A stretch of 64,000 nt of DNA from Desulfobulbus alkaliphilus (GTDB lineage: Bacteria; Desulfobacterota; Desulfobulbia; Desulfobulbales; Desulfobulbaceae), in contig NZ_JAFFQC010000016.1 of NCBI RefSeq assembly GCF_016918545.1, positions 1 through 64,000 on the forward strand, in the 5' to 3' direction. Both the position numbers and the translations under genes were made by a program. Below, piece after piece: positions 8,136-16,719 of the stretch (position 1 is the stretch's first letter; each line of letters opens with the position of its first letter). The notes beneath the pieces were generated by a model that was given only the letters and a program-made list of their open reading frames with translations, searched no databases and was not told where the DNA came from.

Positions 8136-8684
8136 TTTTGAAGAGTTTGCATTGGAATGTCTGTGTGTACGGGAGAAAGCACTGGTGAGGTATATCCACC
8201 AGGGCATCAAAGGTCACCGGCCCCTGCCACCCTTTAGCACCATGAAACACCACCAGGGGAATGATTGCCGGTAACCGTTGCCTTGCGGGTTTCTCCCGTT
8301 GAAAGCGTTTCCATACCCGCACCATGTAGCTGAGCAGGCGGAGCTTCATCCACACATCCGGGCTGCTCTGGTGTTTAATGAGAAGATACACATATCCCGG
8401 CCGATTGGCAATCGTGACCGAGAAGAGCAGATCCGCTTCGGATTGCGTGAATTGCGCATCGATAAAGGATGCCTGCACCACGGTGAGGGTCTTCAGATCC
8501 AGGTGGGTGACCAGTTCCGCGGGCAGGTTGGCGGCGAGGAAACTGGCGGCGTTTTCCGGTTCACCGAAGATCTGCTTGATCAATTTGTCGTGGGGATTGG
8601 CTATGTCTTGTGGCATGGGGTGGTTTGATTATGATTCTTGGAAATTTTAACTCATATTTTTCAAAGAAACCCTAATTCAGAGAA

Positions 8685-8942
8685 TTAGAGTGCCTGGAAT
8701 TTCAAAAAATCAATAATTTCAATTGATAAACTGGGAAAGACCGGACGTCGAACCTCTTCCGTGCGGCGGGCATGGCGGCGAAGGGTCTGCATCAGGGGCA
8801 GGTAGACAACCAGGCCCTGATTCTGGTAATTGAGGCGAGCCAATTGCTCCTGGTTTGGTTTGGTGCGGACGACGTACCAGAGCGGGGTGGTGTCAGCTTC
8901 GTCAGGTCGTGGCCAAGGCGGGATCTCGTCACGGTTTGTCAT
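8685..8942 (-). pseudogene. Truncated NusG/RfaH-type antitermination factor
   Basis: From the ATG the frame reads WYVVRTKPNQEQLARLNYQNQGLVVYLPL and then RRTEEVRRPVFPS, the NusG N-terminal (NGN) domain that contacts RNA polymerase. The family continues with a tyrosine after FPS and a KOW domain; here homology stops at about base 8735 and about 14 unrelated residues follow. Specialised NusG paralogues of this kind usually head exopolysaccharide operons and let polymerase read through them. The break lies close to the rpn array, so that array probably arrived with the deletion. Confidence 0.75.
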
Positions 8943-8979
8943 TGTCGACGAGAATCTGTCTCCCCTGTTCATTGGTATT

Positions 8980-9121
8980 TCATTCGATGGTGTAATCGGG
9001 CACATATTCAGGGGCAATCCGGTGCAGGGTTTCCTTGATGCCCCGGCTGTCCAGGTCTTTGGCTTTTGGGTTGAGGATGTCCAGGTATCGAGTGAGTTCC
9101 GTGCAGGAGACAATGAAAGCT
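8980..9121 (-). pseudogene. C-terminal fragment of an unidentified gene
   Basis: One frame ending at this TGA reads FIVSCTELTRYLDILNPK then GIKETLHRIAPEYVPDYTIE, which looks like real protein sequence rather than noise. Its upstream part is replaced by a dispersed-repeat end (CTCACGGATCCAGG). I do not recognise the family. It stands 38 bases before the truncated NusG-like gene. Confidence 0.4.
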
Positions 9122-9151
9122 GACGCACGGATGAATGCTCACGGATCCAGG
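9119..9151. repeat. Partial end of the dispersed CCTGAATCCGTGA-type element
   Basis: GCTGACGCACGGATGAATGC followed by TCACGGATCCAGG matches the right end of the large copy at 20231-20445. Only this end is present, joined directly to the 3' end of the J-domain gene. Confidence 0.55.
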
Positions 9152-10915
9152 TTATTGGTCAAAAACATAGTTGAGGCTTTGAATAAGAAATTGTTCACCA
9201 TCCTCGATGAGGAGAAAACGGATATCCCCCTGGCCCTCTATCTTGGTGCCGTTGAGATAGGTAAGGTTAATGGTAAAGCGGCCGTGCAGATCGATGGTCG
9301 AGTTGTGTTGCTCCCAATAGCGCGGGTCGACATGGAAGTGCAAGGTTCTGGTTTGGGCAAACAGTTGAGTATAGACCGGGATAATCTCTTGCAGGGGCTT
9401 GCCGTTTTCCGTGGCGTCAGGGCTGAAAAAAGAGCGGAAGCTGGTCAGATTTTTCTGCTGATAGGCAGTGGAGTACTGGCGGAGAAAGGTATCGATCTGT
9501 TGCTGGGTGCGCCGTTTCTGTGCTGCCATGAAGACGTTCGAATCAGGTGCGGCGGCCGGATCCGGAGGATCCGCGGCTATGGTATATGGCAGAGGTTCGG
9601 TTGGCACTGCCGGCAGTTCCGGAGGCGGTTGGGAAAGGGTTGCGGACGGTTGTTCGGATGCCGCAAGAGAGGCCGTAACCGCTGGACTGGTGGTTTGTTT
9701 CCCTGGCTCGGTTTTCTGGTTTTTGGCGGTGTGAACCGCGGTTGCGGGTGGGGATGCAGTTGTCGCCCGGTGCTGTGTGGTTGATCCATCAGGGGCTGTC
9801 GCGCCTGGTTGTCGGGAATCGGCCTCGGCGAAGTGTTGATCGCGGCTGGTTGTGCCGGCAACCCGGGTCTTGGTGGTTTCTGCTGGTATTATCTTCTGCT
9901 TTGGCAGGGACAGTGTCGTGGTCGGCTGCTGTTTCTGGTCATTTTGTTGGGGATCCTGGGAGGTTACCACATTGGTTTGTGCGGCCGGTGGCGGGATCTG
10001 CCGCTCAGGAGCGGGCAGTGCGAGGTCCGGGGGAGGTTGCGAAGGCTGGACCGTCGACAGGGCAACAGCAGATTGCTGATCACTATTCTGAGCCATTGGT
10101 GCTGATTGGCTGGAGCGGGCAGGGTGGTGTTCGGGGGGATCAGCACCTGGTTGCGGCCTGGTGGTCTGGATGGCAGGCACTCTTGTATATTCCCGCGGTT
10201 CGGTGCTCAGCTGTTGGCGGTGGTTGTTCGGCGGGGCCTGCTCTTTGGGGGGCGGTACAAAGGCCGTGTTTTTATTCTGCAGGCCGGACATCATCATTTT
10301 GGTATTATAGGCCCGGGCAACCATCAGGCTGGTAACAACGAGCACCATGGCCAGCAGGCCGAACAAGAGAATATTGCCTTGTTTCTGCTTGTTCTTGGCG
10401 GTCTTTCCCGTACGTCGCCAGTGCCGGGGCCTGGTTGCGGGCGGTTGGGGCAGCTCCGTGGTGTGCTCCGCGCTATGCATCAGGGCCTGATAGGCATTGG
10501 TGATGGAGATGAAGGTGTCCGTGTCCCGCCCAGAGGCATCACCGGTGGCATCCGGATGGTAGCGGCGGCAGAGCTGGCGATAGCGCTGTTTGATCGTTTC
10601 CCGGTCCGCGCCGGGTTGCAGACCCAATACGGCGTGATGCCCGGTCTCCGAAGGCCGGGCAGGGGTGAACAGAACCACGGCTTCGTTGATTTCACTGAAG
10701 AATTCCCGGGTGTCGATGTGTGCGGCTCGACAACCGCTGGTCAGCCATTGCGGGATGTTCCGGGCATCACCTCCGGTCTGTTCGATCAATTGCCGGCAGG
10801 CATCGAGCACATCTTTGTGTTCGGCGATAAGAATGAACAGTTCTTCGGTGGGGATCCCCTCGGCACGGCGTTTGATCAACCACGCGATCTGATCCCTGTC
10901 ACGATCGGTGATCAT
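9152..10915 (-). CDS. Membrane-anchored J-domain protein of the exopolysaccharide locus
   Basis: This 587-residue protein has an N-terminal helical region, a DnaJ J domain at about 92-150 with the HPD motif at 120-122 (CRRYHPDATG), a single membrane helix at about 181-200, a long low-complexity linker rich in Pro, Gln and Thr (about 205-450), and a C-terminal domain of about 115 residues (IDTFLRQYSTAYQQKNLTSF, then RYWEQHNSTIDLHGRFTINL) that resembles the NTF2/SnoaL fold. The J domain would face the cytoplasm and recruit DnaK; the C-terminal domain would lie in the periplasm. It overlaps the upstream TPR gene by four bases, so they are co-translated. Its role in polysaccharide export is inferred from position only. 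Confidence 0.8.
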   Translation of the reverse strand: MITDRDRDQIAWLIKRRAEGIPTEELFILIAEHKDVLDACRQLIEQTGGDARNIPQWLTSGCRAAHIDTREFFSEINEAVVLFTPARPSETGHHAVLGLQPGADRETIKQRYRQLCRRYHPDATGDASGRDTDTFISITNAYQALMHSAEHTTELPQPPATRPRHWRRTGKTAKNKQKQGNILLFGLLAMVLVVTSLMVARAYNTKMMMSGLQNKNTAFVPPPKEQAPPNNHRQQLSTEPREYTRVPAIQTTRPQPGADPPEHHPARSSQSAPMAQNSDQQSAVALSTVQPSQPPPDLALPAPERQIPPPAAQTNVVTSQDPQQNDQKQQPTTTLSLPKQKIIPAETTKTRVAGTTSRDQHFAEADSRQPGATAPDGSTTQHRATTASPPATAVHTAKNQKTEPGKQTTSPAVTASLAASEQPSATLSQPPPELPAVPTEPLPYTIAADPPDPAAAPDSNVFMAAQKRRTQQQIDTFLRQYSTAYQQKNLTSFRSFFSPDATENGKPLQEIIPVYTQLFAQTRTLHFHVDPRYWEQHNSTIDLHGRFTINLTYLNGTKIEGQGDIRFLLIEDGEQFLIQSLNYVFDQ

Positions 10916-12150
10916 GGCTGCCCGGAAGTATCGACGGCGGTGAGACGCAGATCAGCCAACCGGAGTTCGCCACCGAGACGGTTGTCGATGTGGTGGCTGG
11001 GGGTACGGCGCAACCTGACCACCATGGCCTCACAGTCGTGGGGGACATGGAAACGAAGGGTAAAAGGCTGCCAGGCCTGGTCCGCTGCAATCATATCCGT
11101 ACGTGTCCGGGGTGCCTGGCATTTGTGGCCGGTCACCTCGAACAACGGTCGTTCATTGGTGGTCAGAGCGGTGCTTTGCCACTGCCCCTGCAACAGATAG
11201 TCCTGGCCGCCGCGGAGGGGGACCAGTTGCCAGACGTGGTGGAAGGCAATATTTTCCTGACCATTGAAACGAAGGTGTAAGGCGGGAAAGGAGTGGTTCA
11301 TATTGGGTGGTGCCAGCTGCCAGACAAAGGCCGCATGGCGGCGGATCCGCCAACCAAAGGCCGCTTGCAAAGGGGGGGTGGCAAAATCACCGTTATGCAA
11401 CAGGGGCGTGCCGCCAATGGTGTGCCGCCAGATCTCCGCAGCCAGGCGGATCTGGTCCTCGGCGATGAGCAGGTTGAGGAAACGAAGCACATCGCCTTGC
11501 CGCTGATCGTTCTCCAGCGTCTCGAACCGGGGCCACAGGGCAATGGCATCATCGAGTGCCCGGGTTCGTACCGCATGGCGAAACAAGTGGCCAACAACCG
11601 CTGGCCCCAGGGTGTCGGCGCGCTCGATGGGGTCCGGCCAGACCGTACCGGCCATACGCAGAGCATCGGCTTGGGTTTTTCCGGGAACTTCAGCGATAAT
11701 GTAGGCCAGGTCCGTTGCCAGCAGGTCCAGGCGGCGGAATTGATACGCCACCAGGACCTTGTCCCAGCTCCATCGTTTGACGTTGTCCGTATACCCGCTG
11801 ACCAGCTCGAGGATGGCGTGGGCGGCAGGGTTGTTGCCGGTATCGTTGCGCAGCTCCGCCAACCCCAGCCATGCGGGGATGAAGACCGGGTTGGCGATCA
11901 GGGCCTGACGATATAAGGTTTCCGCGGCGCCCAGATCGCCGTTGAACAGGTGCGCCTGCTTGGCATGCCAGGTGAGCATGCGGGGATTGCCGCGATAGGC
12001 GGTCAGCGGATCATGCACCGGGTGACTGCTGTACTCGTGCTGGGCCGTCAGGGCCAGCCGTAACTGCAGCACGGCCAGGCCGGTGAGCAGGGCAAAAACC
12101 AGCAGCCGTGCCCCCTTATGCCGGGACAACGGAACCATGGGATTGGTCAC
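10912..12150 (-). CDS. TPR protein with carbohydrate-binding-like C-terminal domain
   Basis: About 412 residues. A membrane anchor (ARLLVFALLTGLAVLQL) is followed by tetratricopeptide-like helices (TWHAKQAHLFNGDLGAAETL, then PAWLGLAELRNDTG) and, from about residue 245, a beta-rich module (LLHNGDFATPPLQAAFGWRI to DLRLTAVDTS) shaped like a CBM/discoidin-type sandwich. Similar proteins occur in exopolysaccharide loci beside Wzc-like kinases. The GTG at 12150 overlaps the kinase stop codon; an ATG at 12138 is an alternative. A structural or glycan-binding role in the export machine is inferred. Confidence 0.75.
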   Translation of the reverse strand: MTNPMVPLSRHKGARLLVFALLTGLAVLQLRLALTAQHEYSSHPVHDPLTAYRGNPRMLTWHAKQAHLFNGDLGAAETLYRQALIANPVFIPAWLGLAELRNDTGNNPAAHAILELVSGYTDNVKRWSWDKVLVAYQFRRLDLLATDLAYIIAEVPGKTQADALRMAGTVWPDPIERADTLGPAVVGHLFRHAVRTRALDDAIALWPRFETLENDQRQGDVLRFLNLLIAEDQIRLAAEIWRHTIGGTPLLHNGDFATPPLQAAFGWRIRRHAAFVWQLAPPNMNHSFPALHLRFNGQENIAFHHVWQLVPLRGGQDYLLQGQWQSTALTTNERPLFEVTGHKCQAPRTRTDMIAADQAWQPFTLRFHVPHDCEAMVVRLRRTPSHHIDNRLGGELRLADLRLTAVDTSGQP

Positions 12151-14432
12151 CCTTGTCTGTCCTGGCCGTATTGGTAATTATAGGCGTAATATTTATACCC
12201 GCCATAGCTCCCGTACCCTTTTTTCCGGCCGCATTTGTTGACAATGGCGCCCAGGAGCCGACCGCCGACATTGGCAATCGAATTGCGGAAATGCTTGACC
12301 CCTTCGCGGGGGGTGTCTTCCTCGGTGGTGATCAGAATGACACCGTCCACCATATTGGCCAGGACCAGAATTTCAGCGAAACCCTGGTATGGAGGACCGT
12401 CAAGGATAACCCGGTTGTATCGGGTGCTCGCCAATTCAAGCAGCTGGCGCATCCGCTTGGAGGACAGCAGTTCCGCCGGATTCGGCGGCAGCGGGCCGCT
12501 GCTGATGCAATCCAGCCCGGGGAACCGGGTTGGTTCGACCACATCGCCGAGGGAGGCCTGGCCGGTGAGCAGGCTGGACAACCCTTTACCCCGGTCACCA
12601 TCCTGGAAAATTTTGTGCAGGCTTGGTTTGCGCAGATCCACATCGATGATCAGACATTTTTCATCTTCAGCCAGATAGGACAAGGCAGCGTTCACCGAGA
12701 GTGAACTCTTGCCGGCCCCGGGAAGAATACTGGTGATCAGGATGGTTTTGGGCGGATTGTCGGCCACGGAGAGTCGCACCGAGGTCATGGTGGTGCGGAA
12801 GGCCTCGGCAATCGGCGAGCGAGGGTCTTCGTAAAACTTGAAGGCCATGGTTTTGCGATCATCCACCACCTGCTTGTCAAAGGGGATGAGACCCAGCACC
12901 GGGATGTGGAAACGATCGGCCAGTTCATCGGGGTTTTTGATGGTATTGTCGAAAAACTCAAAGACAAAGGCCATGCCCATGCCGGCCATCAGCCCCAGCG
13001 CTATGCCAAGGAGCAGATTCATGGCCACCCGGGGTTTGAACGGGTACAATGGTGCCCGGGCAGAGTCGATGATCTGGATGTTGGCGAGTGTGGTACCCAC
13101 CGTGGCCTCGATCTCTTTGGAGCGCTGCAACAGGCTCTGATAGATGGATTTGTTGGTTTCCACCTCACGTTCGTAGATTTTGTACTGGGTGGCCAGCTCT
13201 TCCAGATCCAGGGCTTTTTGTTTTTGTTCCTCGAGACGTTCAGTCAGGACCTGTTCTGTGCGCAAGGCGGTATCGTAATCGTTTTTAATGGATTGAAATA
13301 TATTTATTTTTTCGAGAACAATGCGATGTTCGATGTCATCCATGCGGGCCTTGAGCTGCCGCATTTTCGGATAATCTTCCTTGAAAGTGATGGCCAGATT
13401 CTCATACTCCGCGTTCAAGGTGGCGTGTTGGTTTTTCAGGTTCTGGATCAGAGTGTTTTCCATGAACTGGGCCAGTTCACCACTGCCCAGGCCCTGGTTC
13501 TGGACATAGCGGGCTTCTTTGGCGATTCTGTCGGCCCGGGCCTTGGCAAGGGCCTCGTTGAGTGCCTCCATCTGCCGGAAGGTCGGGTTGGTTTTCGGGT
13601 CCAGGGAAACCACGCCGATCTGCCGGCCAAAAGCCTGGAGGGCAATCTCGGATTTTTCCAGGTTGATCTGGGCGTTATGGATCTGCTGTTCAAGAAAACG
13701 GCCGGCATCCTGGGAGGCCCGGATGCTGCCGTCCATGTGCATGTTGACGAACTCGTCCATGGCCGCATTGATGATGGCCGCGGAAAGCTCTGGATCCGGG
13801 CTGGTAAAGCTGAGTTCGATCAGTTCACTGTTCCTGATCGGGGTGACGCTGAATCTGCTTTTAAACGTCTGCAGCATCCTGTTTTCGAGGACCTGCTGCT
13901 TGACTTCCTCGGAGAGCAGGTCAATGGAATCCGCTGTTTCATTGGGCCGGATGAAACTTTTGAGGCTGTCGAACAAGGGGCTGGCCTGGGCTTCGCCGGG
14001 TTTTGCCGCTAAAGCTGGATTGAAGACTTGATTGTTGGCAAGCGCCAGCTGGTCGATCACTCTTTGGGCCAGCTGTTCGCTCTGCAGCATGCGGACCTGG
14101 GTCTGCTGAAATTCCATGGTCCTGAGGGCCCCACTTTCCAACCCCTCGAATTTGGTCGGATTCGCCGACTGCGCGGAAACCTTGAGCGAACTGGTGGCCT
14201 TGAATTGCGGCGTGACGCTGAAAGTATACAGGGCGGCGGAAAAGAAGGAGACCAGCAGCACGGTGACCACGGTCCATTTTCTGCGGATGAGGACATCGAG
14301 CAGATCGCGGAGATCGATTTCATCGTCATACTCGGGGACGACTTCCCGTACGTCAACGCTGGGAAGATGCTGTTGGCTGTTGTCCCGCCGTATCAGCTGC
14401 CTGTTCATGTCTGGGTGTTGGTTGTTTTTCAT
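12147..14432 (-). CDS. Wzz/Wzc-type exopolysaccharide tyrosine autokinase
   Basis: This 761-residue protein combines a Wzz chain-length domain with a BY-kinase domain. Two membrane helices (about 53-71 and 471-493) bracket a large periplasmic coiled-coil region. The cytoplasmic part has a Walker A (LPGAGKSS, 570-577; the usual residue after PG is E), Walker A' (IIDVDLRKP, 595-603) and a tail with seven tyrosines (GYGSYGGYKYYAYNYQYG) for autophosphorylation. It controls polymer length and export with Wza and is dephosphorylated by a cognate phosphatase, here the PHP-type gene just upstream. The four-base overlap with the next gene indicates coupled translation. Confidence 0.93.
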   Translation of the reverse strand: MKNNQHPDMNRQLIRRDNSQQHLPSVDVREVVPEYDDEIDLRDLLDVLIRRKWTVVTVLLVSFFSAALYTFSVTPQFKATSSLKVSAQSANPTKFEGLESGALRTMEFQQTQVRMLQSEQLAQRVIDQLALANNQVFNPALAAKPGEAQASPLFDSLKSFIRPNETADSIDLLSEEVKQQVLENRMLQTFKSRFSVTPIRNSELIELSFTSPDPELSAAIINAAMDEFVNMHMDGSIRASQDAGRFLEQQIHNAQINLEKSEIALQAFGRQIGVVSLDPKTNPTFRQMEALNEALAKARADRIAKEARYVQNQGLGSGELAQFMENTLIQNLKNQHATLNAEYENLAITFKEDYPKMRQLKARMDDIEHRIVLEKINIFQSIKNDYDTALRTEQVLTERLEEQKQKALDLEELATQYKIYEREVETNKSIYQSLLQRSKEIEATVGTTLANIQIIDSARAPLYPFKPRVAMNLLLGIALGLMAGMGMAFVFEFFDNTIKNPDELADRFHIPVLGLIPFDKQVVDDRKTMAFKFYEDPRSPIAEAFRTTMTSVRLSVADNPPKTILITSILPGAGKSSLSVNAALSYLAEDEKCLIIDVDLRKPSLHKIFQDGDRGKGLSSLLTGQASLGDVVEPTRFPGLDCISSGPLPPNPAELLSSKRMRQLLELASTRYNRVILDGPPYQGFAEILVLANMVDGVILITTEEDTPREGVKHFRNSIANVGGRLLGAIVNKCGRKKGYGSYGGYKYYAYNYQYGQDRQG

Positions 14433-14462
14433 GGTGTACTGATCAAGGGTTGTGGAGAAAAA

Positions 14463-15194
14463 TTACGATGCGGCGAGCAATCGCCTCGGATTGTTGATGC
14501 AGAGGTTGGTCAGGGTCTCAACCCCAAGAAGATTTTCCAGGGCATCCCAGTCCGCGGGGGTTGGCGGACATCTGTGTTTGGTTGCGTGCGCATCCGACGC
14601 CAGGTAGTGGACCCCCCCCGCCCGCAGGAGCTGCCAGGCCGTCTGTTGGCAGCGCTCGTCGAACTTGTCGAGAAAGCTGTCCATGTTCACCTGAATTTCC
14701 AGGCCCCGCTCTACCAGTTGCAGGAGCGGACGCGGATCTCTTTGAAAAGCATCGATACGTTCGGCATGGGCGATGATGATCTTTTTTCCCGCCTGCAGCA
14801 GGGTTCTGGCGCTGTGCAGGAGGTGCTCCTGTGAACCTTGGAACGAGGGTTCAATAAGATAATAGGTGGTACCGGCCAGAGAGAGCAAGAGATTTTTGCT
14901 GATATACTCGGTAACTTTTGGATGATAGGCGATTTCCATCCCCGTATGGATTTGGAGATCAATCTGTTCCCGGGCCAGGTGTCTGTTCAGTTCGTTCACG
15001 GTCTCCCGGACCTTGTGGGCCTGGGCTGCCCAGGCGGTGCCATTGATGTAATGGGGGGTGGCAATAATGGTCCGGATGCCGGCGCCCGCATAGCAGCGGG
15101 CCATGGCAGTGCTTTCCGCCAGATTTTTGGGGCCGTCATCGAGGCCTGGCAGGATGTGACTGTGGATGTCGATGAACTGGGAAAGATCCGCCAT
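14463..15194 (-). CDS. PHP-family tyrosine-protein phosphatase (CpsB/YwqE-like)
   Basis: This 243-residue protein belongs to the metal-dependent PHP phosphatases of capsule loci. Metal ligands are visible in FIDIHSHILPGLDDG (H11, H13 and the following DDG), ATPHYINGTAW, IIIAHAERI and YLASDAHATKHR. Characterised relatives dephosphorylate the tyrosine tail of the neighbouring BY-kinase and so reset the polymerisation cycle. It is full length for the family and sits between the ligase/polymerase and the kinase gene, with the same orientation and a spacing of about 30 bases to the kinase. Confidence 0.92.
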   Translation of the reverse strand: MADLSQFIDIHSHILPGLDDGPKNLAESTAMARCYAGAGIRTIIATPHYINGTAWAAQAHKVRETVNELNRHLAREQIDLQIHTGMEIAYHPKVTEYISKNLLLSLAGTTYYLIEPSFQGSQEHLLHSARTLLQAGKKIIIAHAERIDAFQRDPRPLLQLVERGLEIQVNMDSFLDKFDERCQQTAWQLLRAGGVHYLASDAHATKHRCPPTPADWDALENLLGVETLTNLCINNPRRLLAAS

Positions 15195-15221
15195 AACAAT
15201 TCAGAAAAAGAAACAGGGTGT

Positions 15222-16682
15222 TTATCGTGGTTTGTTGACGGCCGCGGTTTTGTACGCCGGTACGTTGGACAGCAGCGCGGCCATGGTCACGGCGAAAAAG
15301 AGATTTGCGGGCAGCCTCCAGTTGAAGTCCACCAGGCTGTGTGCCAGGAAACCGAGCAATGCGCAGAAAGCAGCGCTGCCAATGAGGACTGAAGCCGGGG
15401 GGGGCTGCCTTTGTGTAGAGGACCAGTGGAGGAGTTTCTCGCCATTTTTGGTCATGATCCAGGCGAGCCAGCCAAACAGCAGCATGACCGCCGGCAAGCC
15501 CAATTCCAGCGTCAATTCGAGGAATTCGTTATGGGCATGGTCAAAATGGATGTTGGCAGCAAACCCTTTCAGGTAGACCGGGGAGAGCAGGGTATACGAA
15601 CCCAGGCCGATACCCGTGGCCCAATGGTCATAGAGCATTTGCAGGCTGGCCAGATACAGGGTGAGACGGGTGTTCCCAGAGGCATCCAGGGTGTTGAATC
15701 GATGGATGACCGTGTCCATGCCGAGCATCAGTCCATAGCCGGTCAGGAAGAGGGCGATGAGGGACAGAGTGATGCGTTTGAGTGTTTTGTTGATGGGCAG
15801 GAACAGGTTCAACAGAAAAAAAATGAACAGCATGGTGAGGATGCCGCCTCTGGACAGGGAAAAGAGGATGGCCAGCAGCATGAGACCGGTGGCAAACAGG
15901 AGCAAGGGGGCCTCCTTGCCGGTTTCACCCAGCCGGCGCAGCCAGCGGCGCGGTGCACCACGTCGCCGCGAAGTCCGGGAAGATCGAGATGATTCAGCCG
16001 GCTGGTACGGGTCTGTCAAACCGCGCAGATGGACCAGAGCCATGGCCAGGGTCACCGGCCAGCACAGGTTGAGCAGCGCCGCGTACTGGTTTTTGTAAAT
16101 GATGGTCCCGTGAGCGGCCCGGCCGCCGGTAAGGGGCAACCACAGCAGGCCCAGCCGGGGCTGGAGAAACTGAAAGAGACCATACACCGCTTCGATACTG
16201 CCCACCATGGCGATGACCAGTACCAGGGTCCGCAGGAAGGTTTTATCGGAGAGCAGCAGGGACCGGGCGGTGAGAAAATAGATCAGCAGCGCCAAAAACA
16301 GGGTGGTGTGGCGGAGGCTGCTCCATCCCTGATCGCTGAGGGCAAAGTAGTGTTGGCCACCCTGGGCCAGCAGGTTGACCATTTCCACACGCTCGGCGCG
16401 GGCCGGAGAGAGCATTTCGACCCAGGCAAACGGCACAGGAAAGGCCTGGAAAACGGTGTACCCGAGCAGGAGCAGAAGCGGCATTGCCCAGCGGGATCGG
16501 ATCGCGGCAAAGAATTGTTCCGATTGCGCATAGAGCAACCAGCCCCCCAATACGATGCAGACAAGGGCAACATAGCCCCCTTGCACAATCGGGTGCACAG
16601 CCCCAAACAGCAAGGGGATTGTGGCCAAAATGCCCAGGAAGGTCCAGGCGGGGAGCCGGGTGAAGAGTGTTGATCCGATCAC
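15222..16682 (-). CDS. O-antigen ligase / Wzy-type polymerase membrane protein
   Basis: A multi-spanning inner-membrane protein with about 12 helices and the Wzy_C signature region (GRAAHGTIIYKNQYAALLNL, then HFDHAHNEFLELTLELGLP in the large periplasmic loop with its conserved histidine). It would polymerise or ligate the lipid-linked repeat unit. A longer frame reaching a TTG at 16814 overlaps the wza-like gene by 95 bases; I prefer the GTG at 16682, just after the wza-like stop codon, although neither has a clear Shine-Dalgarno sequence. A basic, Arg/Ser-rich cytoplasmic loop (SRSSRTSRRRGAPRRWLRRL) divides the protein. Confidence 0.88.
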   Translation of the reverse strand: MIGSTLFTRLPAWTFLGILATIPLLFGAVHPIVQGGYVALVCIVLGGWLLYAQSEQFFAAIRSRWAMPLLLLLGYTVFQAFPVPFAWVEMLSPARAERVEMVNLLAQGGQHYFALSDQGWSSLRHTTLFLALLIYFLTARSLLLSDKTFLRTLVLVIAMVGSIEAVYGLFQFLQPRLGLLWLPLTGGRAAHGTIIYKNQYAALLNLCWPVTLAMALVHLRGLTDPYQPAESSRSSRTSRRRGAPRRWLRRLGETGKEAPLLLFATGLMLLAILFSLSRGGILTMLFIFFLLNLFLPINKTLKRITLSLIALFLTGYGLMLGMDTVIHRFNTLDASGNTRLTLYLASLQMLYDHWATGIGLGSYTLLSPVYLKGFAANIHFDHAHNEFLELTLELGLPAVMLLFGWLAWIMTKNGEKLLHWSSTQRQPPPASVLIGSAAFCALLGFLAHSLVDFNWRLPANLFFAVTMAALLSNVPAYKTAAVNKPR

Positions 16683-16719
16683 GAGTTGTGCAGGTAAGAT
16701 TGCCGTGCCGGCGGAAAAA

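Larger units (their letters stand above)
7511..8616 (-). pseudogene. rpn copy 4: split by palindromic element
   Basis: The upstream half keeps the nuclease core (D62, E81-H82-Q83; note IKHQSS in place of IEHQSS, so the catalytic glutamate is changed to lysine in this copy). It stops after QCKLFKN at the palindromic element. The downstream half (7511-8038) is an open 175-residue frame. This copy therefore lost both continuity and probably catalysis. The element junction preserves more rpn sequence than in copies 2 and 3, so it is closest to the original insertion. Confidence 0.85.
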
